64,000 nucleotides of DNA. It comes from Lactobacillus sp. S2-2 (GTDB lineage: Bacteria > Bacillota > Bacilli > Lactobacillales > Lactobacillaceae). Shown one piece after another: positions 27,437 to 36,693 of the stretch. Within the stretch, counting starts at the first letter, position 1. Every line of letters starts with the position of its first letter. The position numbers and the translations under genes are program-made. The notes beneath the pieces are model-generated. The model did no database searches and had not been told where the DNA came from. It saw only the letters and a program-made list of their open reading frames with translations. The DNA lies in NCBI RefSeq assembly GCF_021698855.1, contig NZ_WWFA01000011.1, forward strand, positions 1-64,000, in the 5' to 3' direction.

Positions 27437-27988
27437 TTGGTAGAGACACTAGAAAGACAATGGTATGTTTTACATACTTATTCAGGTTATGAGAATAAAG
27501 TAAAAACTAATTTAGATTCTAGAAAAGAATCAATGGGTATGGAAGATTATATTTTTGATGTAATTGTTCCAGAAACTGAAGAATTAGAAGTTAAAAATGA
27601 TAAAGAAAAAATTGTTAATGAAAAAATTTTCCCTGGATATGTTTTAGTTCAAATGATTATGACAGATCAAGCTTGGTATGTTGTAAGAAATACTCCGGGA
27701 GTTACAGGATTTATCGGATCTCACGGTCAAGGTTCAAAACCAACTCCATTATTACCAGAAGAAGTAGATAGTGTTATGGCAGCAATGGGTGTTAAAGAAA
27801 AATATAAAGAACTTGATAGTAATGTTGGTGATTCTATCACCATTATTGACGGTGCTTTTAAAGGATTAGTTGGTAAAATTACTGAAATTGATAACGAAAA
27901 AGGTAAAGTTAAAGCTGACATAGATATGTTTGGTAGAGAAACAAGTACGGAATTAGATTTTCACCAAGTAAAACCTATTGAACTTTAA
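27437..27988 (+). CDS. nusG: Transcription antitermination factor NusG
   Basis: RNA polymerase-bound elongation factor that affects pausing and couples transcription to translation. The 183-aa protein has the N-terminal NGN domain (RQWYVLHTYSGYENKVK, FPGYVLVQM, VRNTPGVTGFIG) and a C-terminal KOW domain (VGDSITIIDGAFKGLVGKI). The start is TTG 27437 with AAGGAG nine bases upstream. It precedes rplK as in most Firmicutes. Confidence 0.97.
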   Translation: MVETLERQWYVLHTYSGYENKVKTNLDSRKESMGMEDYIFDVIVPETEELEVKNDKEKIVNEKIFPGYVLVQMIMTDQAWYVVRNTPGVTGFIGSHGQGSKPTPLLPEEVDSVMAAMGVKEKYKELDSNVGDSITIIDGAFKGLVGKITEIDNEKGKVKADIDMFGRETSTELDFHQVKPIEL

Positions 27989-27995
27989 AATTTAA

Positions 27996-28024
27996 TTGTA
28001 AATTTTTTTATGATATGTTATATT
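27996..28024 (+). promoter_or_regulatory. Promoter of rplKA
   Basis: TTGTAA at 27996-28001, 17-base spacer and TATATT at 28019-28024, upstream of the structured rplK leader. Confidence 0.65.
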
Positions 28025-28057
28025 GTCATAGTATGTTGTGAACATGCTAAGTAACAT

Positions 28058-28090
28058 GTGGGAGAAGAAATACTAATCTTCAATTACCAC
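28058..28090 (+). promoter_or_regulatory. Putative L1-binding leader site before rplK
   Basis: GTGGGAG (28058-28064) and ATTACCAC (28083-28090) enclose a short AAGA/TCTT stem. The same strand pair, GUGGGAG with AUACCAC, forms the L1-binding helix of 23S rRNA, so this leader appears to mimic the rRNA site. L1 feedback on its own operon through such mimicry is established in bacteria. The site in this genome is my inference. Confidence 0.7.
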
Positions 28091-28116
28091 AACACGGACT
28101 TAAGGAGGTATGTCTC

Positions 28117-28542
28117 GTGGCTAAAAAAGTAGCTAATGTTGTTAAATTACAAATCCCAGCGGCAAAAGCAACACCCGCTCCTCCAGTTGGACCTGCATTG
28201 GGTCAAGCTGGTATTAATATTATGGGATTCACTAAAGAATTCAACGCACGTACTGCTGATCAAGCAGGTATGTTGATTCCAGTTGTTATTACAGTGTATG
28301 AAGATCGTTCATTCGATTTTGTTACTAAGACTCCACCAGCAGCTGTTCTATTGAAAAAAGCAGCAGGTGTTGAACATGGTTCTGGTGAACCTAACACTAA
28401 AAAAGTTGCAACTGTAACTAGTGATCAGGTTAAAGAAATCGCCGAAACTAAGATGCAAGACCTAAACGCAGCTGACGTTGAAGCAGCAATGCGCATGGTT
28501 GAAGGAACTGCTCGTAGTATGGGATTCACTGTTGAAGGTTAA
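28117..28542 (+). CDS. rplK: 50S ribosomal protein L11
   Basis: Part of the GTPase-associated centre of the large subunit. The 141-aa length is standard. N-terminal [21 protein letters not shown] and the C-terminal rRNA-binding domain ending in [14 protein letters not shown] are diagnostic. GTG start after AAGGAGGTA. It is first gene of the rplK-rplA unit, behind a leader with a putative L1 site. Confidence 0.98.
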   Translation: MAKKVANVVKLQIPAAKATPAPPVGPALGQAGINIMGFTKEFNARTADQAGMLIPVVITVYEDRSFDFVTKTPPAAVLLKKAAGVEHGSGEPNTKKVATVTSDQVKEIAETKMQDLNAADVEAAMRMVEGTARSMGFTVEG

Positions 28543-28593
28543 TCGTCTATTATTGAAGTAGTTCTGATGTTTTGTTTAAAAACAAAATATCAA

Positions 28594-28619
28594 GTGGGAG
28601 GAATTTCCGTTATAACCAC
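28594..28619 (+). promoter_or_regulatory. Second putative L1-binding site, before rplA
   Basis: GTGGGAG (28594-28600) pairs through GTGG/CCAC with TAACCAC (28613-28619) around a GGAA/TTCC stem, repeating the layout of the site before rplK. It lies 22 bases before the rplA start, close to its ribosome binding site, so bound L1 could block rplA translation. An 8-bp hairpin (28570-28587) precedes it. Confidence 0.7.
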
Positions 28620-28640
28620 AATTGCAAGGAGGAAAACAAA

Positions 28641-29330
28641 ATGGCTAAAAGAGGTAAAAAATACCAAGAAGCTGTAAAACAAATTGACAAAGAAAAAAAT
28701 TATGCAGTTGATGAAGCTGTAGAATTAGTTAAAAAAATTGATTTTGCTAACTTTGACGATTCAGTACAAATCGTATTTAAGTTAGGTGTAGATACTAAAC
28801 AAGCTGATCAACAATTACGTGGTGCCGTAGTATTACCTAATGGTACTGGTAAGGATCAAACTGTTGTAGTATTTGCTAAAGGTGAAAAAGCTAAAGAAGC
28901 TGAAGCTGCTGGTGCAGATGTTGTTGGTGATGAAGATCTTGCTGAACGTATTCAAAATGGTTGGTTAGACTTTGATGTTGCTGTAGCAACTCCTGACATG
29001 ATGGCACAAGTAGGTAAATTAGGTCGTGTATTAGGACCTAAAGGATTAATGCCTAACCCTAAAACTGGTACAGTTACAATGGATGTAACTAAAGCTGTTA
29101 GTGAAGCTAAGTCTGGTAAGGTTACTTACCGTACTGACCGTGATGGTAACGTTGCAGTTGCTATTGGTAAAGCTTCATTTGATGCTGACAAATTAACTGA
29201 AAACTTAAAAACTATTTCAGATGTAATTATCAAAAATCGTCCATCAACTGTAAAAGGTAGTTACATTACTAATGTTTCTGTTTCAACTACTTTTGGACCA
29301 GGTGTTAAGGTTGATGTTGATTCACTTTAA
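28641..29330 (+). CDS. rplA: 50S ribosomal protein L1
   Basis: Builds the mobile L1 stalk at the ribosomal E site and represses its own operon. ATG 28641 follows AAGGAGGAAAAC and gives the usual 229 aa; the longer open frame upstream is the leader. Conserved blocks include FVLPNGTG-type [38 protein letters not shown] and the C-terminal [11 protein letters not shown]. It ends before an independent promoter and L10 leader. Confidence 0.98.
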   Translation: MAKRGKKYQEAVKQIDKEKNYAVDEAVELVKKIDFANFDDSVQIVFKLGVDTKQADQQLRGAVVLPNGTGKDQTVVVFAKGEKAKEAEAAGADVVGDEDLAERIQNGWLDFDVAVATPDMMAQVGKLGRVLGPKGLMPNPKTGTVTMDVTKAVSEAKSGKVTYRTDRDGNVAVAIGKASFDADKLTENLKTISDVIIKNRPSTVKGSYITNVSVSTTFGPGVKVDVDSL

Positions 29331-29355
29331 TTAAGAGGTTATAAAAAATCCCTGA

Positions 29356-29383
29356 TTGACTGATACTTTTCAAATATGATAAT
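29356..29383 (+). promoter_or_regulatory. Promoter of rplJL
   Basis: TTGACT at 29356-29361, 16-base spacer and GATAAT at 29378-29383, immediately before the L10 leader. Confidence 0.65.
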
Positions 29384-29395
29384 ATTAAGTTAATA

Positions 29396-29500
29396 TGATT
29401 CGCCTAAGACTCAGGTGGCTTAATTGCCTTAATCTTCCAGCCTGCCGAGGAGTAAGTTTTTCTTTCCTTATGTTTTAGCGAGCATAGGGATTTTTTATTA
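29396..29500 (+). ncRNA. L10 leader (rplJL autoregulatory RNA)
   Basis: The leader between rplA and rplJ has the conserved L10-leader sequence pattern, including GCCTAAGACTCAGGTGGCTT and CCAGCCTGCCGAGGAG. It ends in a 7-bp stem CCTTATG/CATAGGG (29466-29489) with a T run, a transcription attenuator. In this RNA family the L10-L12 complex binds the leader and lowers rplJL expression. Confidence 0.88.
29466..29496 (+). terminator. Attenuator terminator within the L10 leader
   Basis: CCTTATG pairs with CATAGGG (one G-T wobble) and is followed by six T, 35 bases before the rplJ start. As expected for L10 leaders, it should be conditional. Confidence 0.75.
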
Positions 29501-29530
29501 AATCCCATAAAAAAATTGGGAGGTGAAATT

Positions 29531-30028
29531 ATGCCAAAAGAAAATGTTATTGCTGCTAAAGCACAATTAGTTGATGACATCGCAGGACGTTTTACTAACT
29601 CTGTTTCTGCTATTGTTGTTGATACTCGTGGTTTATCAGTTGCTGAAGATACTGAATTACGTAAGCAATTACGTGATTCTGGCGTAAAACTAAGTGTTAT
29701 TAAAAACAAATTATTAAGTCGTGCTGCAGACAAAGCAGAACTTTCTGATCTTAAAGATATCTTTGTTGGACCTAGTGCTGTTGCTTTTTCTGAAGAAGAT
29801 GCAATTGCCCCAGCTAAAATCTTGAAGAAATTTGCTGACGATCATGATGCCGTTGAAATTAAGGGTGGAATTATCGAAGGTAAAGTTGCCTCAATCGATG
29901 AAATTAACGTTTACGCTACTCTTCCAAATCGTGAAGAATTACTTTCAAGTCTTGCAAGTGTATTACAAGCTCCTGTACGTAATGTTGCATATGCTGTTAA
30001 AGCTGTTGCTGAAAAAACAGAAGAATAA
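29531..30028 (+). CDS. rplJ: 50S ribosomal protein L10
   Basis: Base of the ribosomal stalk, binding 23S rRNA and L12 dimers. Start at ATG 29531, preceded by GGGAGGTGA, gives 165 aa. Conserved blocks: [30 protein letters not shown] and a C-terminal helix for L12 binding ([14 protein letters not shown]). Preceded by its own autoregulatory leader; rplL follows after 40 bases. Confidence 0.97.
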   Translation: MPKENVIAAKAQLVDDIAGRFTNSVSAIVVDTRGLSVAEDTELRKQLRDSGVKLSVIKNKLLSRAADKAELSDLKDIFVGPSAVAFSEEDAIAPAKILKKFADDHDAVEIKGGIIEGKVASIDEINVYATLPNREELLSSLASVLQAPVRNVAYAVKAVAEKTEE

Positions 30029-30068
30029 AATTATTATAAATAACTCATAATTATTGGAGGAAAATAAA

Positions 30069-30437
30069 ATGGCTTTTGATAAAGAAAATATTATTGAACA
30101 AATTAAAGAAGCTTCAATTACTGACTTAAACGATTTAGTTTCAGCTATTGAAGAAGAATTCGGTGTTAGTGCTGCTGCTCCTGTTGCAGCTGGTGGTGCT
30201 GCTGGTGGTGCCGATGCTGGTGCTAAAGACTCATTTGATGTTGAATTAGCTTCATCAGGTGACCAAAAAGTTAAGGCTATCAAAGTAGTTAGAGAAATTA
30301 CTGGATTAGGTCTTAAAGATGCTAAAGATCTTGTTGATAACGCTCCTTCAATCGTTAAAGAAGGCGTTAGCGAAGACGAAGCTAATGAAATCAAAGAAAA
30401 ACTTGAAGAAGTTGGCGCAGGCATTAATCTTAAATAA
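30069..30437 (+). CDS. rplL: 50S ribosomal protein L7/L12
   Basis: Multi-copy stalk protein that recruits translation GTPases. ATG 30069 after GGAGGAAAA gives 122 aa. N-terminal dimerisation domain, a hinge rich in Ala and Gly ([17 protein letters not shown]) and the C-terminal factor-binding domain ([18 protein letters not shown]-type [18 protein letters not shown]). Codon use is more GC-rich and biased than in neighbours, as expected of a highly expressed gene. A terminator follows. Confidence 0.98.
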   Translation: MAFDKENIIEQIKEASITDLNDLVSAIEEEFGVSAAAPVAAGGAAGGADAGAKDSFDVELASSGDQKVKAIKVVREITGLGLKDAKDLVDNAPSIVKEGVSEDEANEIKEKLEEVGAGINLK

Positions 30438-30452
30438 TTTTAATGTCAGATT

Positions 30453-30484
30453 AAAGAGATGTGAAATTCACATCTCTTTTTTTT
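30453..30484 (+). terminator. Terminator of rplJL
   Basis: AAAGAGATGTGAA with TTCACATCTCTTT, a 13-pair perfect stem followed by T. Confidence 0.9.
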
Positions 30485-30514
30485 ATAAAAATTAAGGTAG
30501 GAGAAAAAACTTTT

Positions 30515-33055
30515 ATGTATAATATTTTTAATAAAACTAAAAATTTTATCAATAAAAACATGAATTTATTAAAAACAATTTTTATTATATTTGTATTATT
30601 AATTGTGTCCTCTGAATCATATAAAGTAATTAAAGAAATAAATGGTGGAGAGGTAAAACATGCAATTAATAATTTAGATGTTTTACATATTTTAATCTTA
30701 ACTATTTTAGGAATTGTTGCTGTCTTACCAATGTTAATTTATGATTTTACAATCGTAAAATTTTTACCTGGTAATTTTAAAAAGAAATATATTTTTAAAA
30801 GTGGTTGGATAACTAACACAATTACAAATATTGCTGGATTTGGTGGTTTTTTAGGAGCAAGTTTAAGAGCTAATTTTTATAAGGATAATGCTTCAAAAAA
30901 GGAAATTCTTTATGCAATATCTAAAATTGCTCTGTTTTTACTTTCAGGATTATCTACATATTGTTTAGTTTCCTTTATTTTTATGTTTCTTTCAAAGAGT
31001 GGAAATGAATTTTCACATTATTGGTATTTATTATTAGGTGGTTCAATATATTTTCCAATTATATTTTTAATAACAAGAATTAGTGATTCTGATTATTTTA
31101 AAGACTTAACTATTAAACGTGAATTTACTTTAATAGGAGGATCCTTACTTGAATGGGGATCTTGTGCTTCTTTATTTTTAATAATTGGATATTTTCTTAA
31201 TTTATCACCAAATTTTTTGATAGTGGTTCCAATCTTTTTTGCTGCTAATGTTTTAGGAGTTGTTTCAATGCTTCCTGGAGGCTTGGGATCATTTGATTTA
31301 ATGATGTTAACTGCATTAAATAGTATGGGTATTTCGCCTTCTTTAAGTGCTAGTTGGATATTATTATATCGAGTGTTTTATTATATGATTCCATTTTTAA
31401 TTGGAACAATTTTATATTTAATAGACTTAGTTGGTCATATAAACAATTATTTTGATGGATTACCAAAACTTATTTTGAAGAAAGTATCATTGATTATTAC
31501 AATTATTTTTATGTATTTTTCTGCAATTATGATGATTTTAATTTCAATTTTTCCTAAATTAGTTTTAGTAAATCCCTTTTATTTGTCATTAGCACCTTAT
31601 ACTGTCTACTTTTTAGGTCAACTAACCAATATTGTGGTTGCATTTCTTTTAATTGGTCTTGCTAGAGGTGTTGCGTCTGGAGTAAAGAAGGCTTTTTGGC
31701 CAACAGTAATAGTTTTAATATTTGCGATGATAAATACACTTTGGAAACAGGATTTTCCATTTAAAATAACAATATTTTTAGGAGCTATATTATTATTTCT
31801 ATTTCTTTCTAAGGATACTTTCTATCGAACAAAGTTAACATATTCTTGGGGTAATTTTTTAATTGATTTAGGAATATTTTTTATATCACTCGTGAGTTAT
31901 GGACTTGTTGGATTATATTCATTAAATAATCATATCGTTAGTTCTAAAGTGAGAATGATTTTATTATCTGAACATGTCTGGTTGATTGGATTAGTCGGAT
32001 TTTTACTTGCTATTTTAGTTTTATTTTTAGTTTATATTTATTTATCATCTCAAAAAGTAAATTGGTTTAATTTACCATTCGATGAATTAAGAATAAATTC
32101 ATTATTAAATAAATTTGGTGGTAATGAAATAAGTCATTTAATTTATTTAAGAGATAAAAAAATTTACTATTATCAAGTTGATACCGAAGATCAATTAATG
32201 TTTATGTATGTAAAAAAGGCTAATAAATTAATTATCATGGGAGATCCAATTGGAAATAAAAATTATCTTAATGATGCAATTGATCAATTTATGGAAGATG
32301 CTGATTTAATTAATTTAAATTTAGTTTTTTATGAAATTAGTGAAGATTTAACAATGCTATTACATGAAAAAGGATTTGATTTCATTAAAGCTGGTGAAGA
32401 AGGATATGTTCAATTAAATGACTTCTCTTTATCAGGTAAGAAAAGACGTGGTGAAAGAGCTTTAATGAATAAATTTGAAAGAGAAGGATATACATTTGAT
32501 GTTTTAAATCCACCTTTTGAATTAAATTTAATTAATGATTTAAAAGAAATTTCTAATCAATGGTTATCAGGAAAAAAAGAAAAAGGTTTCTCATTAGGTT
32601 TTTTTGATCAATATTATCTAGAAAGGTCATCAATTGCGGTAATTAAAGATGAAAATCAAAGAATTGTGGCTTTTGCTAATATTATGCCAAGTAATAATCA
32701 AATTATGACATAAATTGATTTAATGAGATCAGGAATTGATGCTCCATCTGGAATTATGGATTTAATGTTTATTAATTTATTTAAATATAATCAAAAGAAT
32801 AATTATCAATTATTTAATCTTGGAATGGCACCATTTTCAAATGTTGGTAAATCAAAGTTTAGTTTTGTGAATGAAAAGGTAGTAAATCTTATTTATAAAT
32901 ATGGTGATGCTTTTTATAATTTTAAGGGACTACGATTATACAAAGAAAAATATGTTAATCATTGGTCTTCTAAATATTTTGTTTATCGAAAAAATAATTC
33001 ATTGATTTTTACCATGTTACAATTATTATCTGTTGTTAATAAAAAGAGAAAATAA
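30515..33055 (+). pseudogene. mprF: Phosphatidylglycerol lysyltransferase MprF, interrupted by one in-frame stop
   Basis: MprF adds lysine from Lys-tRNA to phosphatidylglycerol and flips the product outward, giving resistance to cationic peptides. ATG 30515 follows TAGGAG. The reading frame is full length (about 846 codons): 12-14 membrane helices to about residue 530, then the cytoplasmic transferase domain. A TAA at 32711-32713 interrupts it; the next 114 codons stay in the same frame and keep conserved MprF sequence (IDLMRSG, FNLGMAPFSNVG, LRLYKEKYVNHW, KYFVYRKNNSL). A Ser codon TCA changed to TAA would explain it. The truncated 732-aa product keeps the flippase but lacks part of the catalytic fold. 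Sequencing error is possible. Confidence 0.85.
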
Positions 33056-33102
33056 AAAAAGGAATTAATTATCTGGAAAATACAGATAATTAATTCCTTT
33101 TT
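33053..33102. terminator. Strong bidirectional terminator between mprF and nrdF
   Basis: AAAGGAATTAATTATCTG with CAGATAATTAATTCCTTT, an 18-pair perfect stem with A and T runs on the two sides. Confidence 0.92.
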
Positions 33103-33104
33103 AA

Positions 33105-34073
33105 TTAAAACCATTTTTTATAATCATTATCATCCATTGCCTCAACATTACCAAGTCGATATCCATTACCAACTTGAGAGAAGAAATCATGGTTAGCAGT
33201 AGAAGTTGAAATACCATTCATAACAATTGGGTTAACATCTTCAGCAGTATCTGGGAACATTGGTTCTTGTCCAAGATTCATTAATGCTTTATTAGCATTG
33301 TATCTAATAAAAGTTAATACTTCTTCAGTTAGACCAACTTTATCATATAAAAGATGAGTATATTTTTCTTCATTTGAATATAAATCGTACATGAAGTTAT
33401 ACATCCAATCTTTCAAATCATTTTGTTTATTTTCACTTAATTGATTAAATTCAATTTGGAATTTGTAACCAATGTAAGTACCATGAACGGATTCGTCTCG
33501 AATAATTAGTTTAATAATTTCTGCAACATTAGCTAGCTTGTTATTTCCTAAATACCAAAGAGGGGTAAAAAATCCTGAATAAAATAAGAAGGTTTCTAAA
33601 AATACACTAGAAATTTTCTTTTTTAATGGGTTTGAATCATCATGATATAATTCATAAATTCTTTTGGTTTTATTTTGAAGATATTCTTCGCTATCACTCC
33701 AATCAAAGATATCATCGATTTCTTCAGGAGTATTTAAAGTAGAAAAAATTGATGAATAACTTTTAGCGTGGACTGATTCCATAAATTGAATATTATTAAG
33801 AACTGCAATTTCGTGAGGAGTGATTGCATCTTTTTTTAGAGCAGCCATTCCATCTTGTGATTGAAGAGTATCCAGTAAAGTTAGACCACCAAAAACATGA
33901 CCAACTAACCATTGACGATCTTCATCTAACTCACGCCAGTCTTTTAAATCATTTGAAAGAGGAATTCTTGTATCAAGCCAAAATTGTTCAGTTAATTTTT
34001 CCCATGTTGCCTTATCAATTTCATCATTGATTTCATTCCAATTAATTGCTTCATAATTATTTTGTTGTTCCAT
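33105..34073 (-). CDS. nrdF: Class Ib ribonucleotide reductase, radical-bearing beta subunit
   Basis: Houses the dimetal centre and tyrosyl radical needed by NrdE. The 322-aa protein keeps the ligands and radical site: Asp in LLDTLQS, Glu and His in FMESVHAKSYSS with the radical Tyr three residues on, Glu in FLETFLFYSGF and Glu/His in IRDESVHGTYIG. The C-terminal KKWF docks into NrdE. AGGAAG precedes ATG 34073. It follows nrdE after 18 bases in an nrdEF operon. The flavodoxin NrdI is not encoded in the window. Confidence 0.97.
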   Translation of the reverse strand: MEQQNNYEAINWNEINDEIDKATWEKLTEQFWLDTRIPLSNDLKDWRELDEDRQWLVGHVFGGLTLLDTLQSQDGMAALKKDAITPHEIAVLNNIQFMESVHAKSYSSIFSTLNTPEEIDDIFDWSDSEEYLQNKTKRIYELYHDDSNPLKKKISSVFLETFLFYSGFFTPLWYLGNNKLANVAEIIKLIIRDESVHGTYIGYKFQIEFNQLSENKQNDLKDWMYNFMYDLYSNEEKYTHLLYDKVGLTEEVLTFIRYNANKALMNLGQEPMFPDTAEDVNPIVMNGISTSTANHDFFSQVGNGYRLGNVEAMDDNDYKKWF

Positions 34074-34091
34074 AACTTCCTCCTTAAAAAA

Positions 34092-36257
34092 TTAAATTAC
34101 ACAACTTTCACATTGATTTGCGCCAACTTCTTCTTGATCATCGGTAAACGTTCTAACGTAATAAATTGATTTAATTCCTTTTTTGAAGGCGTAATTTCTA
34201 AGAATTGTTAAATCACGAGTTGACATTTTTTCTGATCGTCCATCTTTCCAATCATAAATTCCTTCTGGGATTGTAGAACGCATAAATAAGGTTAAACTCA
34301 TTCCTTGGTCAACATGTTGTTGAGCTGCCGCATACACATCAATCACTTTTCTCATATCGATGTCATAAGCTGATTCATAATATGGCATTGTATCATTTGA
34401 TAAGTATGGAGCAGGGTAAAAGATATTTCCAATATTTGATTCTTGACGATCTTCAATTTTGTTAATGATAGGGTGAAGACTTGCAGTAGTATCGTTAATG
34501 TAAGCAGTAGATCCATTAGGTGCAACTGCTAAACGATTTTGATGATATAAACCATCTTTCATAACTGATGATTTTAAATCTTCCCAGTCTTGTTTAGATG
34601 GGATAAAAACACCTTTGAAAAGATCTGATACTTTTTGTGATTTTGGTTGCCATTCTTGATTAGTATATTGATCAAAATATGATCCATCGGCATATTTACT
34701 GTTTTCAAAATTGTAAAAAGTAGTTTTCTTTTCACGAGCAATATCATTAGAAACTTTTAAAGTCCAGTAGTTTAATAATAGGAAATAAAGACTGGTAAAT
34801 TCAATTGATTCTTTAGAGCCATAGTACATATGATTTTTAGCAAAGTATGCATGTAGACCCATAGCACCTAAACCAATTGTATGAGCTAAATCATTCCCTT
34901 TTTTAATTGAAGGAACAACATCAATACTTGAGTTTTCAGTTACAAAAGTTAAGGCTCTAGTCATGGTATCAACTGATTTACCAAAATCAGGTGAAGCCAT
35001 TAAATTAGTAACATTTGTTGAACCTAAATTACATGAAATATCAGTTCCTAATTCATCATATCCTTGAACATCATTAACAACTGAAGGCTTTTGTACTTGA
35101 AGTACTTCTGAACAAAGGTTACTCATTACGATTTTTCCTTCAATTGGATTATTACGATTAGCAGTATCAATATTAACAATGTATGGATATCCAGACTCTT
35201 GTTGTAATTTTCCAATTTCAGTTTCTAGTTCTCTTGCTTTAATAACTGTCTTTTTGATATTTGGGTTTTTAACTAAATTATCATATTCTTCGGTTATATC
35301 AACATAAGAGAAGGGTGTATTATATTCTCTTTCAACATCATAAGGACTAAATAAGTACATATCATCATTTTTTTCAGCTAATTCATAAAATTTGTCAGGA
35401 ACAGTAATTCCTAATGATAATGTTTTAAGACGAACCTTTTCATCAGCGTTTTCTTTTTTAGCACCTAAAAATTGAATAATATCTGGATGGAAAACATTAA
35501 GATAAACTACTCCAGCACCTTGTCTTTGTCCTAACTGATTAGAATAAGAAAAACTATCTTCGAGTAATTTCATAACTGGTAGTACACCACTAGCAGCGCC
35601 TTCAATATGCTTAATTGGATCTCCAGCTCCTCGAAGGTTAGAAAGGTTAATTCCAACTCCACCACCAATTCTAGATAATTGAAGCGCTGAGTTAATAGTT
35701 CTACCAATTGTGTTCATATTATCCGTAGTTTGAATTAGAAAACATGAAACAAATTCACCACGTCTTTTACGACCAGCATTTAAGAAAGTAGGAGTAGCAG
35801 GTTGAAATCTACGGTTAATGATTTCATCAGCAAGGTTTAAGGCTAATTTTTCATCTCCATCAGCTAGATAAAGTGCATTCATTGCAGCTCTATCAATGTA
35901 ATTTTCAATATAATACTCATTATCATCAGTCTTTAATGCATATTGAGCATAAAATTTATATGCAGCCATAAATGAATTAAAATGAAAATCTTGTTCTTTT
36001 AAATAGTTATAAATTTTTTCAATAAATGAAAAATTATATTTATTTATAAAATCTTCTTCAAGATAGTCATTTTTTAAAAGATAATCAAATTTATCTTTTA
36101 AACTATCAAATTTTAATGTATTTGGAATTACATTTTCTTTTATGAAGGCATCAAGGGCTTCTTGATCTTTATCTAATTGAATTTGTCCATCAATTGGAAT
36201 ATTAACTTGATTATTTAAAGCATAATAGCTTACTTTTTTGTCATCTTTTAAAGACAT
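34092..36257 (-). CDS. nrdE: Class Ib ribonucleotide reductase, catalytic alpha subunit
   Basis: Reduces ribonucleoside diphosphates to deoxyribonucleotides. The 721-aa protein is of normal NrdE length and lacks the N-terminal ATP-cone of class Ia. Active-site cysteines are visible in EFVSCFLIQTTD, NLCSEVLQ and the C-terminal redox pair QCESCVI, reduced by NrdH. PNGSTAYINDTTAS is a conserved substrate-site block. ATG 36257. It has a separate promoter from nrdH; a terminator lies between them. Confidence 0.97.
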   Translation of the reverse strand: MSLKDDKKVSYYALNNQVNIPIDGQIQLDKDQEALDAFIKENVIPNTLKFDSLKDKFDYLLKNDYLEEDFINKYNFSFIEKIYNYLKEQDFHFNSFMAAYKFYAQYALKTDDNEYYIENYIDRAAMNALYLADGDEKLALNLADEIINRRFQPATPTFLNAGRKRRGEFVSCFLIQTTDNMNTIGRTINSALQLSRIGGGVGINLSNLRGAGDPIKHIEGAASGVLPVMKLLEDSFSYSNQLGQRQGAGVVYLNVFHPDIIQFLGAKKENADEKVRLKTLSLGITVPDKFYELAEKNDDMYLFSPYDVEREYNTPFSYVDITEEYDNLVKNPNIKKTVIKARELETEIGKLQQESGYPYIVNIDTANRNNPIEGKIVMSNLCSEVLQVQKPSVVNDVQGYDELGTDISCNLGSTNVTNLMASPDFGKSVDTMTRALTFVTENSSIDVVPSIKKGNDLAHTIGLGAMGLHAYFAKNHMYYGSKESIEFTSLYFLLLNYWTLKVSNDIAREKKTTFYNFENSKYADGSYFDQYTNQEWQPKSQKVSDLFKGVFIPSKQDWEDLKSSVMKDGLYHQNRLAVAPNGSTAYINDTTASLHPIINKIEDRQESNIGNIFYPAPYLSNDTMPYYESAYDIDMRKVIDVYAAAQQHVDQGMSLTLFMRSTIPEGIYDWKDGRSEKMSTRDLTILRNYAFKKGIKSIYYVRTFTDDQEEVGANQCESCVI

Positions 36258-36314
36258 GAAATTCCCTACTTTCTAAATTCTTAATTAAGTATTTCTGTTT
36301 ATTAATATCTTGAT

Positions 36315-36339
36315 TTAATATTATGTATTATAATATTAA
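36315..36339. promoter_or_regulatory. Perfect 10-bp palindrome over the nrdEF -10 element
   Basis: TTAATATTAT-GTATT-ATAATATTAA. A minus-strand TATAAT (36332-36327) lies inside it, about 70 bases before nrdE. No clear -35 is seen. The overlap would suit an operator, though A/T-only palindromes arise easily in this genome. Confidence 0.45.
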
Positions 36340-36346
36340 GGTTAAA

Positions 36347-36377
36347 TAAAAAAAGAATTAGCCAACTAATTCTTTTA
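36347..36377 (-). terminator. Terminator overlapping the end of nrdH
   Basis: On the minus strand AAAAGAATTAG-TTGG-CTAATTCTTTT plus further T. The stem includes the last codons of nrdH and would stop most transcripts before nrdEF. Confidence 0.8.
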
Positions 36378-36588
36378 ATGCATCTGGTCTAAAATTACTG
36401 AATTGAGGTTGTCCATCAACTTCAACAACTGGAAGTGAAAGGAATCCATTTTCTTTTAGAAATGAAACATATTCAGGATTTGAAGTTGTATCTTTTTCTT
36501 CGAATTCAACGTTTTTTTCGGTTAAAAATCTTTTAGTCATCTTGCATTGCATGCAATTTTCTTTAGTGTAAACAGCTATTTTTGGCAT
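36358..36588 (-). CDS. nrdH: Glutaredoxin-like electron donor NrdH
   Basis: Small thioredoxin-fold protein that reduces the C-terminal cysteines of NrdE. The 76-aa protein has the redox motif NCMQCKMTKR at about 10-20 and the cis-Pro region SLPVVEVDGQ. ATG 36588 follows TAGGAGATG. Upstream are two NrdR boxes. Downstream, an intrinsic terminator and a new promoter precede nrdE, so nrdH can be expressed apart from nrdEF. Confidence 0.96.
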   Translation of the reverse strand: MPKIAVYTKENCMQCKMTKRFLTEKNVEFEEKDTTSNPEYVSFLKENGFLSLPVVEVDGQPQFSNFRPDALKELVG

Positions 36589-36623
36589 TACTTTTCATCT
36601 CCTAATCTCTAGTACATTTATCA

Positions 36624-36651
36624 ATTGTACACTCAAAAAAATAAAATTCAA
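36624..36651 (-). promoter_or_regulatory. Promoter of nrdH
   Basis: On the minus strand TTGAAT (36651-36646), 16-base spacer and TACAAT (36629-36624), about 35 bases before nrdH. The first NrdR box begins ten bases upstream of the -35. Confidence 0.6.
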
Positions 36652-36660
36652 CATAATAAA

Positions 36661-36676
36661 ACACTATATATTGTGT
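36661..36676. promoter_or_regulatory. NrdR box 1
   Basis: ACACTATATATTGTGT fits the NrdR consensus acaCwAtATaTwgtgt at essentially every position. NrdR represses ribonucleotide reductase genes when dATP is high. Confidence 0.88.
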
Positions 36677-36693
36677 TTTGCGTAAAATGTTTC

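Noticed and set aside
29963-30424. 153-aa minus-strand ORF opposite rplL, rich in Ser and Ala
   Set aside because: Antisense shadow of the GC-biased rplL codons; composition follows from the L7/L12 hinge read backwards.
152-30484. Shared AGAGATG stem in the tRNA-Thr and rplL terminators as a repeat family
   Set aside because: Only a short stem is shared and the flanks differ; chance similarity of two terminators is enough.
32723-33055. Separate 110-aa gene starting at ATG 32723
   Set aside because: It is the in-frame C-terminal part of mprF and has no ribosome binding site; treated as part of the interrupted gene.
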